Shown here: positions 44,398 to 52,416 of the stretch, in pieces
Layout: each line of letters starts with the position of its first letter
How positions within the stretch are numbered: position 1 is the first letter of the stretch
Assembly: GCF_001984215.1 (NCBI RefSeq)
Contig: NZ_CP019420.1
Coordinates: forward strand, 1,054,001-1,118,000
Origin: Mycobacterium sp. MS1601
GTDB taxonomy: Bacteria; Actinomycetota; Actinomycetes; Mycobacteriales; Mycobacteriaceae
Direction: 5' to 3'
Length of the DNA: 64,000 nt
Notes under the pieces: model-generated
What the model was told of the DNA's origin: nothing
Database searches by the model: none
Seen by the model: the letters and a program-made list of their open reading frames with translations, nothing else
Position numbers and translations under genes: made by a program

Positions 44398-44446
44398 GAT
44401 TTCGGCGTGATTCCAACCGGTCAGCGGTCGGATTCACGCCCAAATC
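44398..44446. repeat. 49-bp palindromic repeat, copy 4
   Basis: It follows the menB stop by one base and precedes a co-directional membrane-protein gene at 44466, so this copy is not between convergent genes. The arms start GATTTCGGCGTGATTCC and pair with the right end with few mismatches; the centre is GGTCAGC as in copy 2. It could separate the menB transcript from the next gene. Confidence 0.85.
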
Positions 44447-44465
44447 CCGGATAAGCTGCCCGGTC

Positions 44466-45047
44466 ATGCGCATCTTGCTGGCTCCGCTGTGGGTGCGGGC
44501 TCTGTACTGGAGCCTGCTGGGGGCCGTGATCGCGTTGGCGGCGAGCATGTTCTCCTCCGCGGACTCCCACCGCCCGATCCTGCTGAACTGGCCGACGGGC
44601 ACGGTCTTGTTCGTCGTGGTCACCGCCGCGTTCGGCGCACTGCTGACCTGGCGTACCCAGGAAACTCGGCTGCCGTACCTCGCCCAAGTACGGGGGCTGA
44701 CACCGGCGCAGCGTGCGGCGGCCATCCGTGCCACCACCGCCGGGGAGCCGCCGGCAGATCCCGAGGTGCTCAAGGCCGCGCTGCGGCTGGGCACCGTCTA
44801 CCTCGACCAGCACAAGACCAACAGGCGGCGCTACCAGCTGATGACGGCCCTGCTGATGACGGCGGCCGTCCTGCTGCTGGTGATCGCGGCCTACAACGGC
44901 GACGCGTGGGGTCTGGTGTACCCCGTCCTGGTCCTCATCGTCATCCCGCTGGTGCGGTGGTGGAACGAGATTGTGGTGTCGCGCACCCGCAGGCAGAACA
45001 AGCTGTTGCAGAGTGCGCGCCGGTCTCAGCGCAAAAAGCGCGTCTGA
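44466..45047 (+). CDS. Membrane protein of unknown function
   Basis: A 193-residue protein with about four hydrophobic helices (about residues 10-27, 46-60, 120-140 and 148-163), a central cytoplasmic loop with Ala/Arg-rich helix (GLTPAQRAAAIRATTAGEPP) and a strongly basic C-terminus. No known family is recognised. It lies between menB and a LacI regulator and may have its own promoter after the palindromic repeat. Confidence 0.7.
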   Translation: MRILLAPLWVRALYWSLLGAVIALAASMFSSADSHRPILLNWPTGTVLFVVVTAAFGALLTWRTQETRLPYLAQVRGLTPAQRAAAIRATTAGEPPADPEVLKAALRLGTVYLDQHKTNRRRYQLMTALLMTAAVLLLVIAAYNGDAWGLVYPVLVLIVIPLVRWWNEIVVSRTRRQNKLLQSARRSQRKKRV

Positions 45048-45063
45048 CGGGCGTCGACCTTGC

Positions 45064-45079
45064 GGTAGATCGATTACCC
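45064..45079. promoter_or_regulatory. Operator-like site before the second LacI gene
   Basis: GGTAGATCGATTACCC has the ATCGAT core of LacI-type operators and lies 44 bases before the GTG at 45123. Its GGTAGATCG half recurs on the minus strand at 55410-55395, upstream of the importer operon that this regulator probably controls. The right half is imperfect. Confidence 0.45.
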
Positions 45080-45122
45080 TGGAACGGCAGAACCAGTCGA
45101 CGAAGCGCGAGATGAGAGCATC

Positions 45123-46181
45123 GTGGGTAATCAACGTGACGCGCCCCAACCGGGTGCCGGCCGACGACCGACCATTGCCGACGTCGCTGCACTGGCCGGT
45201 GTCTCTCGCGCCGCAGTCTCCAAGGTGTTCAACAACTCTGGCCGGATCTCCGCACCTACCGCGGCGCGTATCCACGAAGCCGCGCACAAACTCAACTGGA
45301 CACCCAGCACCGCGGCGGTGGCCCTGCGCCGGTCGCGCAGCCGAACAGTCGGGCTGGTGCTCAACCGGCCCGGCGCACTCGAGATCGGCGCCACGAGTTC
45401 ACTGTTGATCTCCGGGCTCGAATCAGTGCTCGCCCCAGCAGGTTACGGCCTGCTGCTGTACCTGATCGACCGCACACCCGAGGACGAGGCCCGTGCCTAC
45501 CGGATGATGGCCGACGAACGCCGCGTCGACGGCGTGATCCTCACCGACAGCCGCTACGGCGACGGCCGCTTCGCTCTGATGCGTTCGCTCGGCCTGCCTG
45601 CCGTGCTGATCGGCACGCCGGACGAGGGAGATCCGGTGCCGCACCTCGACTCCGACCCGCCCGGGGCCGGGATCGACGACGCGGTGGCGCATCTGATCGA
45701 GTTGGGACACCGCCGCATCGCCTACATCGGCGGCCCCGACGACCGAGTCCAGGCCAGGGCACGCCGGCTGATGTTCGAAACCACCATGGCCGAGCAGGGA
45801 TTACGCCCCATCGCCTCCATCGCCGCCGACTACACCCCCGAGAACGCCGCCGAGCGCACCGCCGCACTGCTGGACGGAACCACCGCGCAGCCCTCCGCCA
45901 TCATCTACGGCTCCGACCCGATGGCCATCGCCGGGATCAGTGCGGCGCGAAGCCGCGGAGTACTTGTGCCCGAACACCTCTCGGTCATCGGATTCGACGG
46001 ACTGCCCATCGGTGCGTGGATCGACCCCACCCTGACCACCGTGCAACGTGATGCAGTCCAGCGTGGCCGCGCCGTGGCCACCAAACTGCTCGAGTTGCTC
46101 GGCGAGGACATCGAAGTGCAACAGATCAACCGCCCCCACCTGCTGGTCCGCGGATCCACCGGTCCGGCACCGGCCGACTGA
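45123..46181 (+). CDS. LacI-family transcriptional regulator (second)
   Basis: A 352-residue regulator. The helix-turn-helix is at about residues 16-37 (IADVAALAGVSRAAVSKVFN) and is followed by a LacI/GalR ligand-binding domain with GFDGLPIGAWIDPTLTTV near the end. GTG 45123 gives a 15-residue N-terminal arm. It converges with the importer operon whose last gene ends three bases away (46185), and shares operator-like half-sites with that operon's promoter region at 55.4 kb. It is probably a sugar- or sugar-acid-responsive repressor. Confidence 0.9.
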   Translation: MGNQRDAPQPGAGRRPTIADVAALAGVSRAAVSKVFNNSGRISAPTAARIHEAAHKLNWTPSTAAVALRRSRSRTVGLVLNRPGALEIGATSSLLISGLESVLAPAGYGLLLYLIDRTPEDEARAYRMMADERRVDGVILTDSRYGDGRFALMRSLGLPAVLIGTPDEGDPVPHLDSDPPGAGIDDAVAHLIELGHRRIAYIGGPDDRVQARARRLMFETTMAEQGLRPIASIAADYTPENAAERTAALLDGTTAQPSAIIYGSDPMAIAGISAARSRGVLVPEHLSVIGFDGLPIGAWIDPTLTTVQRDAVQRGRAVATKLLELLGEDIEVQQINRPHLLVRGSTGPAPAD

Positions 46182-46184
46182 AAG

Positions 46185-47006
46185 TCAGTGAGTGCGAGGC
46201 GCTTCCAGACTCGGCGAGGCGGCCAGCAGCGTGCGGGTGTACTCATGCTGCGGGTTGGCGAAAATCTCCGCGGTGTCCCCCGCCTCCACCACGTCACCGC
46301 GGTAGAGCACCAGCACCTTCTCGGCCACCAGCCGGACCAGCGCCAGATCGTGGCTGATGAACAGATACGCCAACTGCAACTGCTCACGCAGCGTCATCAG
46401 CAACTTGATGATCTGCGCCTGGATCGACACGTCCAGCGCCGACACCGGCTCGTCGAGGACGAGCACCTGCGGGTTCAGCCCAATCGCGCGGGCGATTGCC
46501 ACCCGCTGCCGCTGCCCGCCCGAGAGCCGGCTCGGGTACTCGTCGGCGAACGACTCCGGCAGCCCCACCTGGCTCAGCAGATCCAGCACCCGGGCCCTGC
46601 GCTGCACCGCCCCCGACAGGTCACCGAACACGTCCTTGTGCACCGCCCACGGCTCGGCGATGAGCTGGGCGACGGTGCGCCGCGGGTGCAATGAGGCATA
46701 GGGATCCTGGAAGATCATCTGCAGATGCCGTCGTTGCGCACGCATCTGAGAGGCCGAGAGCCCAAGCAGATCCTGACCGCGGAACCGCACCGAGCCGGAG
46801 TCCGGCTCGACCAGCCGCAGCACCGAACGCGCCAGAGTGGACTTGCCCGAGCCGGATTCACCGACGATGGCCAAACATTCGCCTGCCCGCACCGCGAAGC
46901 TGACCCCGTTGACCGCACGCACCGTCGACCGCCCGCGCCCGCGGCCGCCCCTGAACTCCTTGGTCAACCCCTCGACCTGCAGCACCGGTTCGTCAGCGGT
47001 AGTCAT
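46185..47006 (-). CDS. Oligopeptide/oligosaccharide-type ABC ATPase, DppF/OppF-like
   Basis: A 273-residue ATPase of the Opp/Dpp family. Walker A is GESGSGKST, signature LSGGQRQRVAIARA, Walker B LVLDEPVSALD, switch His in FISHDL; the C-terminal HEYTRTLLAASP is typical of OppF-type subunits. It ends the nine-kb minus-strand operon, overlaps the DppD-like gene by 14 bases and converges with the LacI gene. Despite the family name, such importers carry sugars and plant-derived compounds as well as peptides. Confidence 0.92.
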   Translation of the reverse strand: MTTADEPVLQVEGLTKEFRGGRGRGRSTVRAVNGVSFAVRAGECLAIVGESGSGKSTLARSVLRLVEPDSGSVRFRGQDLLGLSASQMRAQRRHLQMIFQDPYASLHPRRTVAQLIAEPWAVHKDVFGDLSGAVQRRARVLDLLSQVGLPESFADEYPSRLSGGQRQRVAIARAIGLNPQVLVLDEPVSALDVSIQAQIIKLLMTLREQLQLAYLFISHDLALVRLVAEKVLVLYRGDVVEAGDTAEIFANPQHEYTRTLLAASPSLEAPRTH

Positions 47007-47916
47007 GGACTGCTCCTTGTTCGAGAATCAACTCTGCCGTCGCGGGAGTGAGCGCCCCGTCCGGCTCACCCGGGGCCTGCTCGGGGAGCTGGTCTGCCAG
47101 CGACCGCAGATCCTGCCAGCGGCGCGCACGTGCCGGGTGCGCAGCCAGCAGCGCCTTGGTGTACGGGTGCCGGGGAGCGGCAAACACCTCCTCCAGCACA
47201 CCGCGCTCGACGATCTCGCCTTGGTACATCACGAGCACCGAATCGGCCACCAACCGGGCGACCGCGAGATCGTGGGTCACGAAGATCAGCGACATTCCCC
47301 GATCATTCTGCAACTGCCGCAACAACTTCAGGATGCCGACCTGGACGGTGACATCGAGTGCGGTGGTGGGCTCGTCGGCGATCAACACCCGCGGGTCCAG
47401 CGCGATCGCCATCGCGATGCAGATACGCTGGCGCATGCCGCCGGAGAACTGGTGCGGGTAGTCGCCGATCCGGGTCTCCGGGGAGGGAATGCCGACGGCC
47501 ACCATGAGCTGCAATGCCTCTGCGCGAGCGTCCTTCCGGGACAAACCCAGGCGGACCCGCAGAATCTCGGTCAGCTGTGACCCCACCGAGAACACCGGGT
47601 TGAGGCTGTCCAGGGAGTCCTGGAACACCATCGACATCCCGACTCCGCGCACCTGCCGCAGCTGGTCCTCGCTGCAGCCGACGATCTGCTGCCCCTGGTA
47701 GCGGATCGAGCCGCTGACCCGGCCCGGGTGGTCCACCAGACCGAGCAATGACCTGCCGGTGACCGTTTTGCCCGAACCGCTCTCCCCCAGCAGCGCAAGG
47801 CTTTCCCCCTGCGCCAGGGTGAACGAGACGCCGCGGACGGCGTCGACGTCACCCTTCTCGGTCTGGAAGGCGATGCGCAGGTCGTCGACCTGTAGCGCCG
47901 GTGTCCCCACGGTCAT
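46993..47916 (-). CDS. Opp/Dpp-type ABC ATPase, DppD-like
   Basis: A 307-residue ATPase. Walker A GESGSGKTVTG, signature FSGGMRQRICIAMA, Walker B LIADEPTTALD, switch His FVTHDL; a C-terminal extension includes the HPYTKALLAAHP segment. ATG 47916 overlaps the stop of the DppC-like gene (ATGA). The same frame stays open far upstream to 48735, but that is shadow of the permease gene. It pairs with the DppF-like protein in one importer. Confidence 0.92.
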   Translation of the reverse strand: MTVGTPALQVDDLRIAFQTEKGDVDAVRGVSFTLAQGESLALLGESGSGKTVTGRSLLGLVDHPGRVSGSIRYQGQQIVGCSEDQLRQVRGVGMSMVFQDSLDSLNPVFSVGSQLTEILRVRLGLSRKDARAEALQLMVAVGIPSPETRIGDYPHQFSGGMRQRICIAMAIALDPRVLIADEPTTALDVTVQVGILKLLRQLQNDRGMSLIFVTHDLAVARLVADSVLVMYQGEIVERGVLEEVFAAPRHPYTKALLAAHPARARRWQDLRSLADQLPEQAPGEPDGALTPATAELILEQGAVHDYR

Positions 47917-48851
47917 GAGCGCGATCCCTTCACTGGTTTCACGAAGAAGCCCCGCTGCGTGGGATCCTCGATGGCCCGCAACCAGTTGGACAGCAGATTG
48001 GCGGCCAACGCGGTGGCCACGATGGTCAGACCGGGAAACACCGTGACCCACCACGCCACGTTCAGGTAGGAGCGCCCGTCGGAGACCATCATCCCCCAGT
48101 CGACGTCGGGCCGCTGCAGGCCGATACCGAGGAAGCTCAGGCTCGCCGCGGCGAGGATGACGTTGGCCACCTCGAGCATCGCCAGCGTCCGCATGGTGGG
48201 TGTCACCATGGGCGTGATGTCCTTGGCCATGATGCGCCAGTCGGAAGCGCCTATCGAGCGCGAGGATTCGACGAACACCCGCTCTCGCAGCTCGAGGGTC
48301 TGTGCTCGGGCGGTGCGCAGATAGACCGGGATCCGGGTGACCGCCAGGACCAACACAAGGTTGGTGATGCTGGGCTGCAGCACGTAGAGCACGGCCAGCG
48401 CGAGCAACAGCGACGGCACGGTGTGCAGGATGTCGGCCAGCCGCATCAAGATGGTGTCCGCCCAGCCGCCGAAGTATCCCGAGACGATCCCGACGACGGT
48501 GCCCACCACCGCCGAGAGCGTCACCGTGCAGGCCGCCACCAACAGCGAGGTGCGTGCACCCACGATGAGCTGCAACAGGATTGGCCTGCCGAGGCTGTCG
48601 GCGCCCAGGATGAACGACGGTCCGTTGTCGAGGGTGAACGGCGGCAGGAACCGCAGGGCAAGGTCCTGGTGATTGGCCGCGTCGGTGATGAAGAACGGCA
48701 GCACCGCGGCGACGGCCACCAGTGCCAGCAGCCAAAGCAGGCTCAGCAATGCGCTTGTCGAGCCGATGAGCAGCTTGAGGTCCGCGGCATGAGCACGGCG
48801 GGCCGACCGCTTCGGGGGCGCTTTGGGATTCGCGGACCGGGTGGGAATCAT
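47913..48851 (-). CDS. Opp/Dpp-type ABC permease, DppC-like
   Basis: A 312-residue membrane protein. A basic N-terminus precedes a helix at about residues 28-50, an external domain has ILGADSLGRPILLQLIVGAR, typical for DppC, and the EAA-like loop is seen as ESSRSIGASDWRIMAKDITP. ATG 48851 (MIPTRSANPK) has GAGG eight bases upstream, preferred to ATG 48869. It is coupled to the DppD-like ATPase. Confidence 0.9.
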   Translation of the reverse strand: MIPTRSANPKAPPKRSARRAHAADLKLLIGSTSALLSLLWLLALVAVAAVLPFFITDAANHQDLALRFLPPFTLDNGPSFILGADSLGRPILLQLIVGARTSLLVAACTVTLSAVVGTVVGIVSGYFGGWADTILMRLADILHTVPSLLLALAVLYVLQPSITNLVLVLAVTRIPVYLRTARAQTLELRERVFVESSRSIGASDWRIMAKDITPMVTPTMRTLAMLEVANVILAAASLSFLGIGLQRPDVDWGMMVSDGRSYLNVAWWVTVFPGLTIVATALAANLLSNWLRAIEDPTQRGFFVKPVKGSRS

Positions 48852-48865
48852 GTGTCTGCCTCGTC

Positions 48866-49783
48866 TCAACTGATCCGCACGCGCGCGTCGGCCAGCGCGT
48901 AGGTGAGGTCCACCAGGATGTTCAACAGCACCACGGCGATGCCGACGATGAACACACTGGCCTGGATGAGCGCGAAGTCGCGGTTGAGCACCGCACCGAC
49001 GATCAGGGTGCCGATGCCTGGGAACGCGAACACCGTGCCGACGATGATGGCGCCGTTGACCATTCCGGCGGCGCGATCACCGGCGACGGTGATGATCGGC
49101 AGGGCGGCATTGCGCAGCGCATGCCGGTAGACCAGACGGTTACCGGTGAAGCCCCGCGCCCGAGCGTTCTGCACGTAGCCCGACTGCAGCGCATCGATCA
49201 TGGCGCCCCTGGTCACCTGCACCAGCACGCCAAGGGGTGCCAGTGTCAAGGTGGCCACCGGCAGTACCCATGCCGCCGGAGACGCCGCCCCCGACGTGGG
49301 CAGCAGCCCGAGTTGGACGGACAGGAAGAGCACACCCACCAGCGCGAACCAGAAATCGGGGACACTGGCCGCGGTCAGCGAGGAGTAGGTGATCGCCTTG
49401 TCGACCGCTTTGAACTTGCGGCGCGCGGCGATGGCGCCCAACGGTACGGCCAGCACCAGGGACACCGTGAGCGCGATCACCGAGAGCGCCAGGGTGGGTG
49501 GCATGGCTTCGGCGGCCGCCTGCAGGGCGGGGCGCTGCTGCCAGATCGAGTCACCGAAATCGAGTCGCGCCGCCCCGCCCAGGAAACGCAGGAACTGCTC
49601 CCACAGCGGCAGGTCGAAACCGTGCTGTGCGTTGAACTGCGCGTAGCGTTGCGGGCTGGCCCCCTCAGGCAGGTAGAGATTCGCCGGGTTGCCGGTAATG
49701 CGCGCCAGGAAGAACACGATCACCACGACGCCGATCACCGTCACCACACTGGTGGCCAGCCGGCGAAGCAAGAATTTCCACAT
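48866..49783 (-). CDS. Opp/Dpp-type ABC permease, DppB-like
   Basis: A 305-residue permease. It begins MWKFLLRRLATSVVTVIGV, the standard first helix of DppB-type proteins, then a periplasmic loop ending in LDFGDSIWQQRP, five more helices and the EAA-like loop NARARGFTGNRLVYRHALRN. ATG 49783 is preferred to GTG/ATG further upstream since the extra residues are Arg/Ser-rich. It is followed 14 bases later by the DppC-like gene. Confidence 0.9.
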   Translation of the reverse strand: MWKFLLRRLATSVVTVIGVVVIVFFLARITGNPANLYLPEGASPQRYAQFNAQHGFDLPLWEQFLRFLGGAARLDFGDSIWQQRPALQAAAEAMPPTLALSVIALTVSLVLAVPLGAIAARRKFKAVDKAITYSSLTAASVPDFWFALVGVLFLSVQLGLLPTSGAASPAAWVLPVATLTLAPLGVLVQVTRGAMIDALQSGYVQNARARGFTGNRLVYRHALRNAALPIITVAGDRAAGMVNGAIIVGTVFAFPGIGTLIVGAVLNRDFALIQASVFIVGIAVVLLNILVDLTYALADARVRIS

Positions 49784-49842
49784 GGAAGCCCATCTCCAAC
49801 GAGAGCGTGGCCGACCCGATCGATCGGCCACCCTCGACGAGT

Positions 49843-51369
49843 TCAGTCCGTGAACGTGATGTCCGAAACCCGGAGTTCGACCCCGGTGAGTCCGTTCGGC
49901 TCGTATTCGATGCCGGGGCCGAGCATGAGCAGCTTGGATTGCAGTGCGATGGGCAGGAATCCGGCGATCTGGGTGTACTCGTAGGAGGCTGCCTCCTGAT
50001 AGAGCCGGGCCCGGTCCTCACCGACTGCGAGTTCGGCCTGCTGGAGCAGGTCGTCGATCTCGGGGCTGCGGATGGTGGAGTTGGAACCGTCGCCGGCCAT
50101 GTACTTCGGGAAGGTGAAGCTGGCATCACCGGTGACGTTGTCGTGGGAGATGGCAATGATGTTGGGCTTCTGGTCGGCGGGGAACGGCGCCCGCAGCAGC
50201 TGCAACCAGGCATCGGTGTCGAGGCTGAGGATGTCGACGTTGAAGCCGACGGCCTGCAGGTTCTGGTGGATGTACTGGATGACCTCATCGGAGCCCGGGA
50301 ACAGGTCGGGTCGGGTCACCAGATCGAAGGCGGCGTCGACATCCACACCGTCGGCCCTGGCCTCGGCCAGCAACTGCTTGGCGCGGTCGGGGTCGTAACC
50401 CGGCCCCTGGTAGTCCTGCACGAATCCGTTGACGGTGGCCGCGACGATCTGGTCGGTGGGTTCGCCCGAACGCTCCATCAGCGTCTCGACGATGGTGTCC
50501 TTGTCGATGGCGTAAGCGGCGGCCTGACGGACCCGGATATCGGTGAAAGGCGCCTTCTCCGTGGGGGTTCGCAGGAAGAACACCCGGTTGTCGCTGTACT
50601 CCCGGGTGCGGTCGTCGTCGGTGGCGTCCTGCACCGAGATCGGCACCGCGACGCTCGCCTCACCCGTGCGCGCCATTCCGGCGCGCACCGACGGCTCGGC
50701 GCGGTAGAGGTAGGTGACGCCGGTGGCCTCGGGCGCCTGGCCCCAGTAGTCGGCGTAGCGCGCCAAGGTGACCGACTCACCCTGGACCCGGCCGGAGAAG
50801 GCGAACGGGCCGGTGCCGATCGGTTCGGTGGTCTTGCTGGTGGCAGGGGTACTGGGCGCGCCGATGTCGGCGTAGCTGATCCTCAGCGGCAGGATCGAGT
50901 CGGGCGTCTCGGAGGTGATGTCCAGTGTGGTGGGGTCGACGGCGGTCGCGGTGAGCGGGTACGGGAACTGGTCGAGGTTCTGACAGTTCAGTTCCGGGTC
51001 CACCACCCGATTGATACTGGCCGCCGCGGCCTCGGCGTCGAAAGGCGAGCCGTCGTGGAACGTCACGCCGTCGCGAAGCGTGAACGTCCATGTGTTGTCG
51101 TCCTTCTGGGTCCACGACTGGGCAAGCAGCGGCACCACCTCCCCGGTGCCGGGATCGATCCGGGTCAACGACTCGGTGACGTTGGAGCGCAGCACCACGG
51201 CGTTTGCCGCGTCCTGGGTGTCGCACGGGTCCAGCGAGACGGGTTCGACGGCGACGACGATGGTGAGATTGCCGTCTGCGGGTGCGCCACCGGTGTTGCC
51301 GCCGCAGGCGGTCACCAGGACCAGAGAGGCGACGGCAACTGCCGCGACTCCCAGTGACTTCGTCGTCAT
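49843..51369 (-). CDS. Family 5 solute-binding lipoprotein
   Basis: A 508-residue extracytoplasmic binding protein of the SBP_bac_5 class. The signal ends in LVTAC followed by GGNTGG, so it is a lipoprotein. Conserved features include VAVEPVSLDPCDT, the WTFTLRDGVTFHDGSPFDAE segment and the VRQAAAYAIDKDTI segment. ATG 51369 has GGAG nine bases before it; an ATG five codons upstream lacks such a site. The neighbours (glycoside-hydrolase-like and dehydrogenase genes) favour a sugar or sugar-acid ligand over peptides. Confidence 0.9.
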   Translation of the reverse strand: MTTKSLGVAAVAVASLVLVTACGGNTGGAPADGNLTIVVAVEPVSLDPCDTQDAANAVVLRSNVTESLTRIDPGTGEVVPLLAQSWTQKDDNTWTFTLRDGVTFHDGSPFDAEAAAASINRVVDPELNCQNLDQFPYPLTATAVDPTTLDITSETPDSILPLRISYADIGAPSTPATSKTTEPIGTGPFAFSGRVQGESVTLARYADYWGQAPEATGVTYLYRAEPSVRAGMARTGEASVAVPISVQDATDDDRTREYSDNRVFFLRTPTEKAPFTDIRVRQAAAYAIDKDTIVETLMERSGEPTDQIVAATVNGFVQDYQGPGYDPDRAKQLLAEARADGVDVDAAFDLVTRPDLFPGSDEVIQYIHQNLQAVGFNVDILSLDTDAWLQLLRAPFPADQKPNIIAISHDNVTGDASFTFPKYMAGDGSNSTIRSPEIDDLLQQAELAVGEDRARLYQEAASYEYTQIAGFLPIALQSKLLMLGPGIEYEPNGLTGVELRVSDITFTD

Positions 51370-51399
51370 GGGTTGGTTCTCCATTCGTCAGGGGCGGTG

Positions 51400-52416
51400 T
51401 CAGTGGTGCGCGGGAGGCGGAGTGTGGGTGAAGGCGTCACGCGGGGTGATGGCGTTGAGCAGCGGCTCGCCGGCGCGGTATCGCCGGATGTTCTCCACGA
51501 TGGTGTTGATGGAGCGTTGGGTCTTGTCCGGCATCCGCGGAGTCATGTGCGGGGTCAGCACCAGGTTCGGCGCATCCCACAGCGGCGAGTCGGCAGGCAG
51601 CGGTTCCTGTTCGAACACGTCCAGGCCGGCGCCTGCGATGACACCGCGCTGCAGTGCGTCGATCAGCGCCACGGTGTCGATCACCGCACCGCGCGCCAGA
51701 TTGACGATGAACGCACTGGATTTCATCTGCGCGAAGCGATCCGCGTCGAACAGGTGATAGGTCGAGTCGGTGAGCTGGGTGGCCAGCATGATCACGTCGG
51801 AGTCGGTCACCAGCTGGTCGATGGTGTCGCCGTTGTCGGCAGCCAGCAGGACGTCGACGTTCTCCGGAAGGACGTCGCCGTTGCGCCGGTACACGATCAC
51901 CCGCATACCGAAAGCCTTTCCCAGCGCCGCCATTTCACGACCGGTGTGGCCGAACCCGACGATGCCCAGCGTCTTTCCCCACAGCCCCTCTTTCCAGAAG
52001 TAGCCGTCGATGCCGCGCCAGATGTGCTGGCGCTGGTGTTCGAAGAGTTGTTGCGCCTCGAAGGTGAGCGCCAGCGCGAAGTAGAACCCGTGCTGAGCCA
52101 GCGCCGGTGCGGAGCGGCCCGCCGATCCGGTGACGATCATTCCCTTCTCGAACACGTCGGGACGCGCGGACCGGTTGAGCCCGGAGTGGTCGCAGTGCAC
52201 CCAACGCAGGTGCGGGGCGGCGACAAAGCGGTCGTCGAGGTCGCCCTCCAGCACGGCCACGTCGGCTCGCTCCAGCAGCGCGGCGATGGTACCGGCGTCC
52301 TCGGATGAGCACCAGACGAACTCCGCCGGCGCGAAAGCTGCACGCAGCTGGTCGATCTCGGCCTCGGTGAACGGCACCGTCGACAGCACGGTGGAGATGG
52401 TCCTGGTGCCACTCAT
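51400..52416 (-). CDS. D-2-hydroxyacid dehydrogenase (NAD-dependent)
   Basis: A 338-residue D-isomer-specific 2-hydroxyacid dehydrogenase. The NAD-binding motif GFGHTG, the catalytic Arg in NLARGAVID, Glu in DVFEQEPLP and His in LTPHMT are all in place. It interconverts a 2-oxo acid and a D-2-hydroxy acid such as glycerate or glyoxylate derivatives. ATG 52416 overlaps the stop of the glycoside-hydrolase-like gene, so it belongs to the importer operon and likely handles a breakdown product. Confidence 0.9.
   Translation of the reverse strand: MSGTRTISTVLSTVPFTEAEIDQLRAAFAPAEFVWCSSEDAGTIAALLERADVAVLEGDLDDRFVAAPHLRWVHCDHSGLNRSARPDVFEKGMIVTGSAGRSAPALAQHGFYFALALTFEAQQLFEHQRQHIWRGIDGYFWKEGLWGKTLGIVGFGHTGREMAALGKAFGMRVIVYRRNGDVLPENVDVLLAADNGDTIDQLVTDSDVIMLATQLTDSTYHLFDADRFAQMKSSAFIVNLARGAVIDTVALIDALQRGVIAGAGLDVFEQEPLPADSPLWDAPNLVLTPHMTPRMPDKTQRSINTIVENIRRYRAGEPLLNAITPRDAFTHTPPPAHH

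Noticed and set aside
46993..48735. A 580-codon minus-strand frame covering the DppD-like ATPase
   Set aside because: Only the part from ATG 47916 is the ATPase; the upstream part overlaps the DppC-like permease in another frame and has low-complexity shadow sequence.
49807..51357. A 516-codon plus-strand frame opposite the binding-protein gene
   Set aside because: Gly/Val/Asp/Arg-rich antisense shadow; the minus-strand lipoprotein has signal, lipobox and family motifs.
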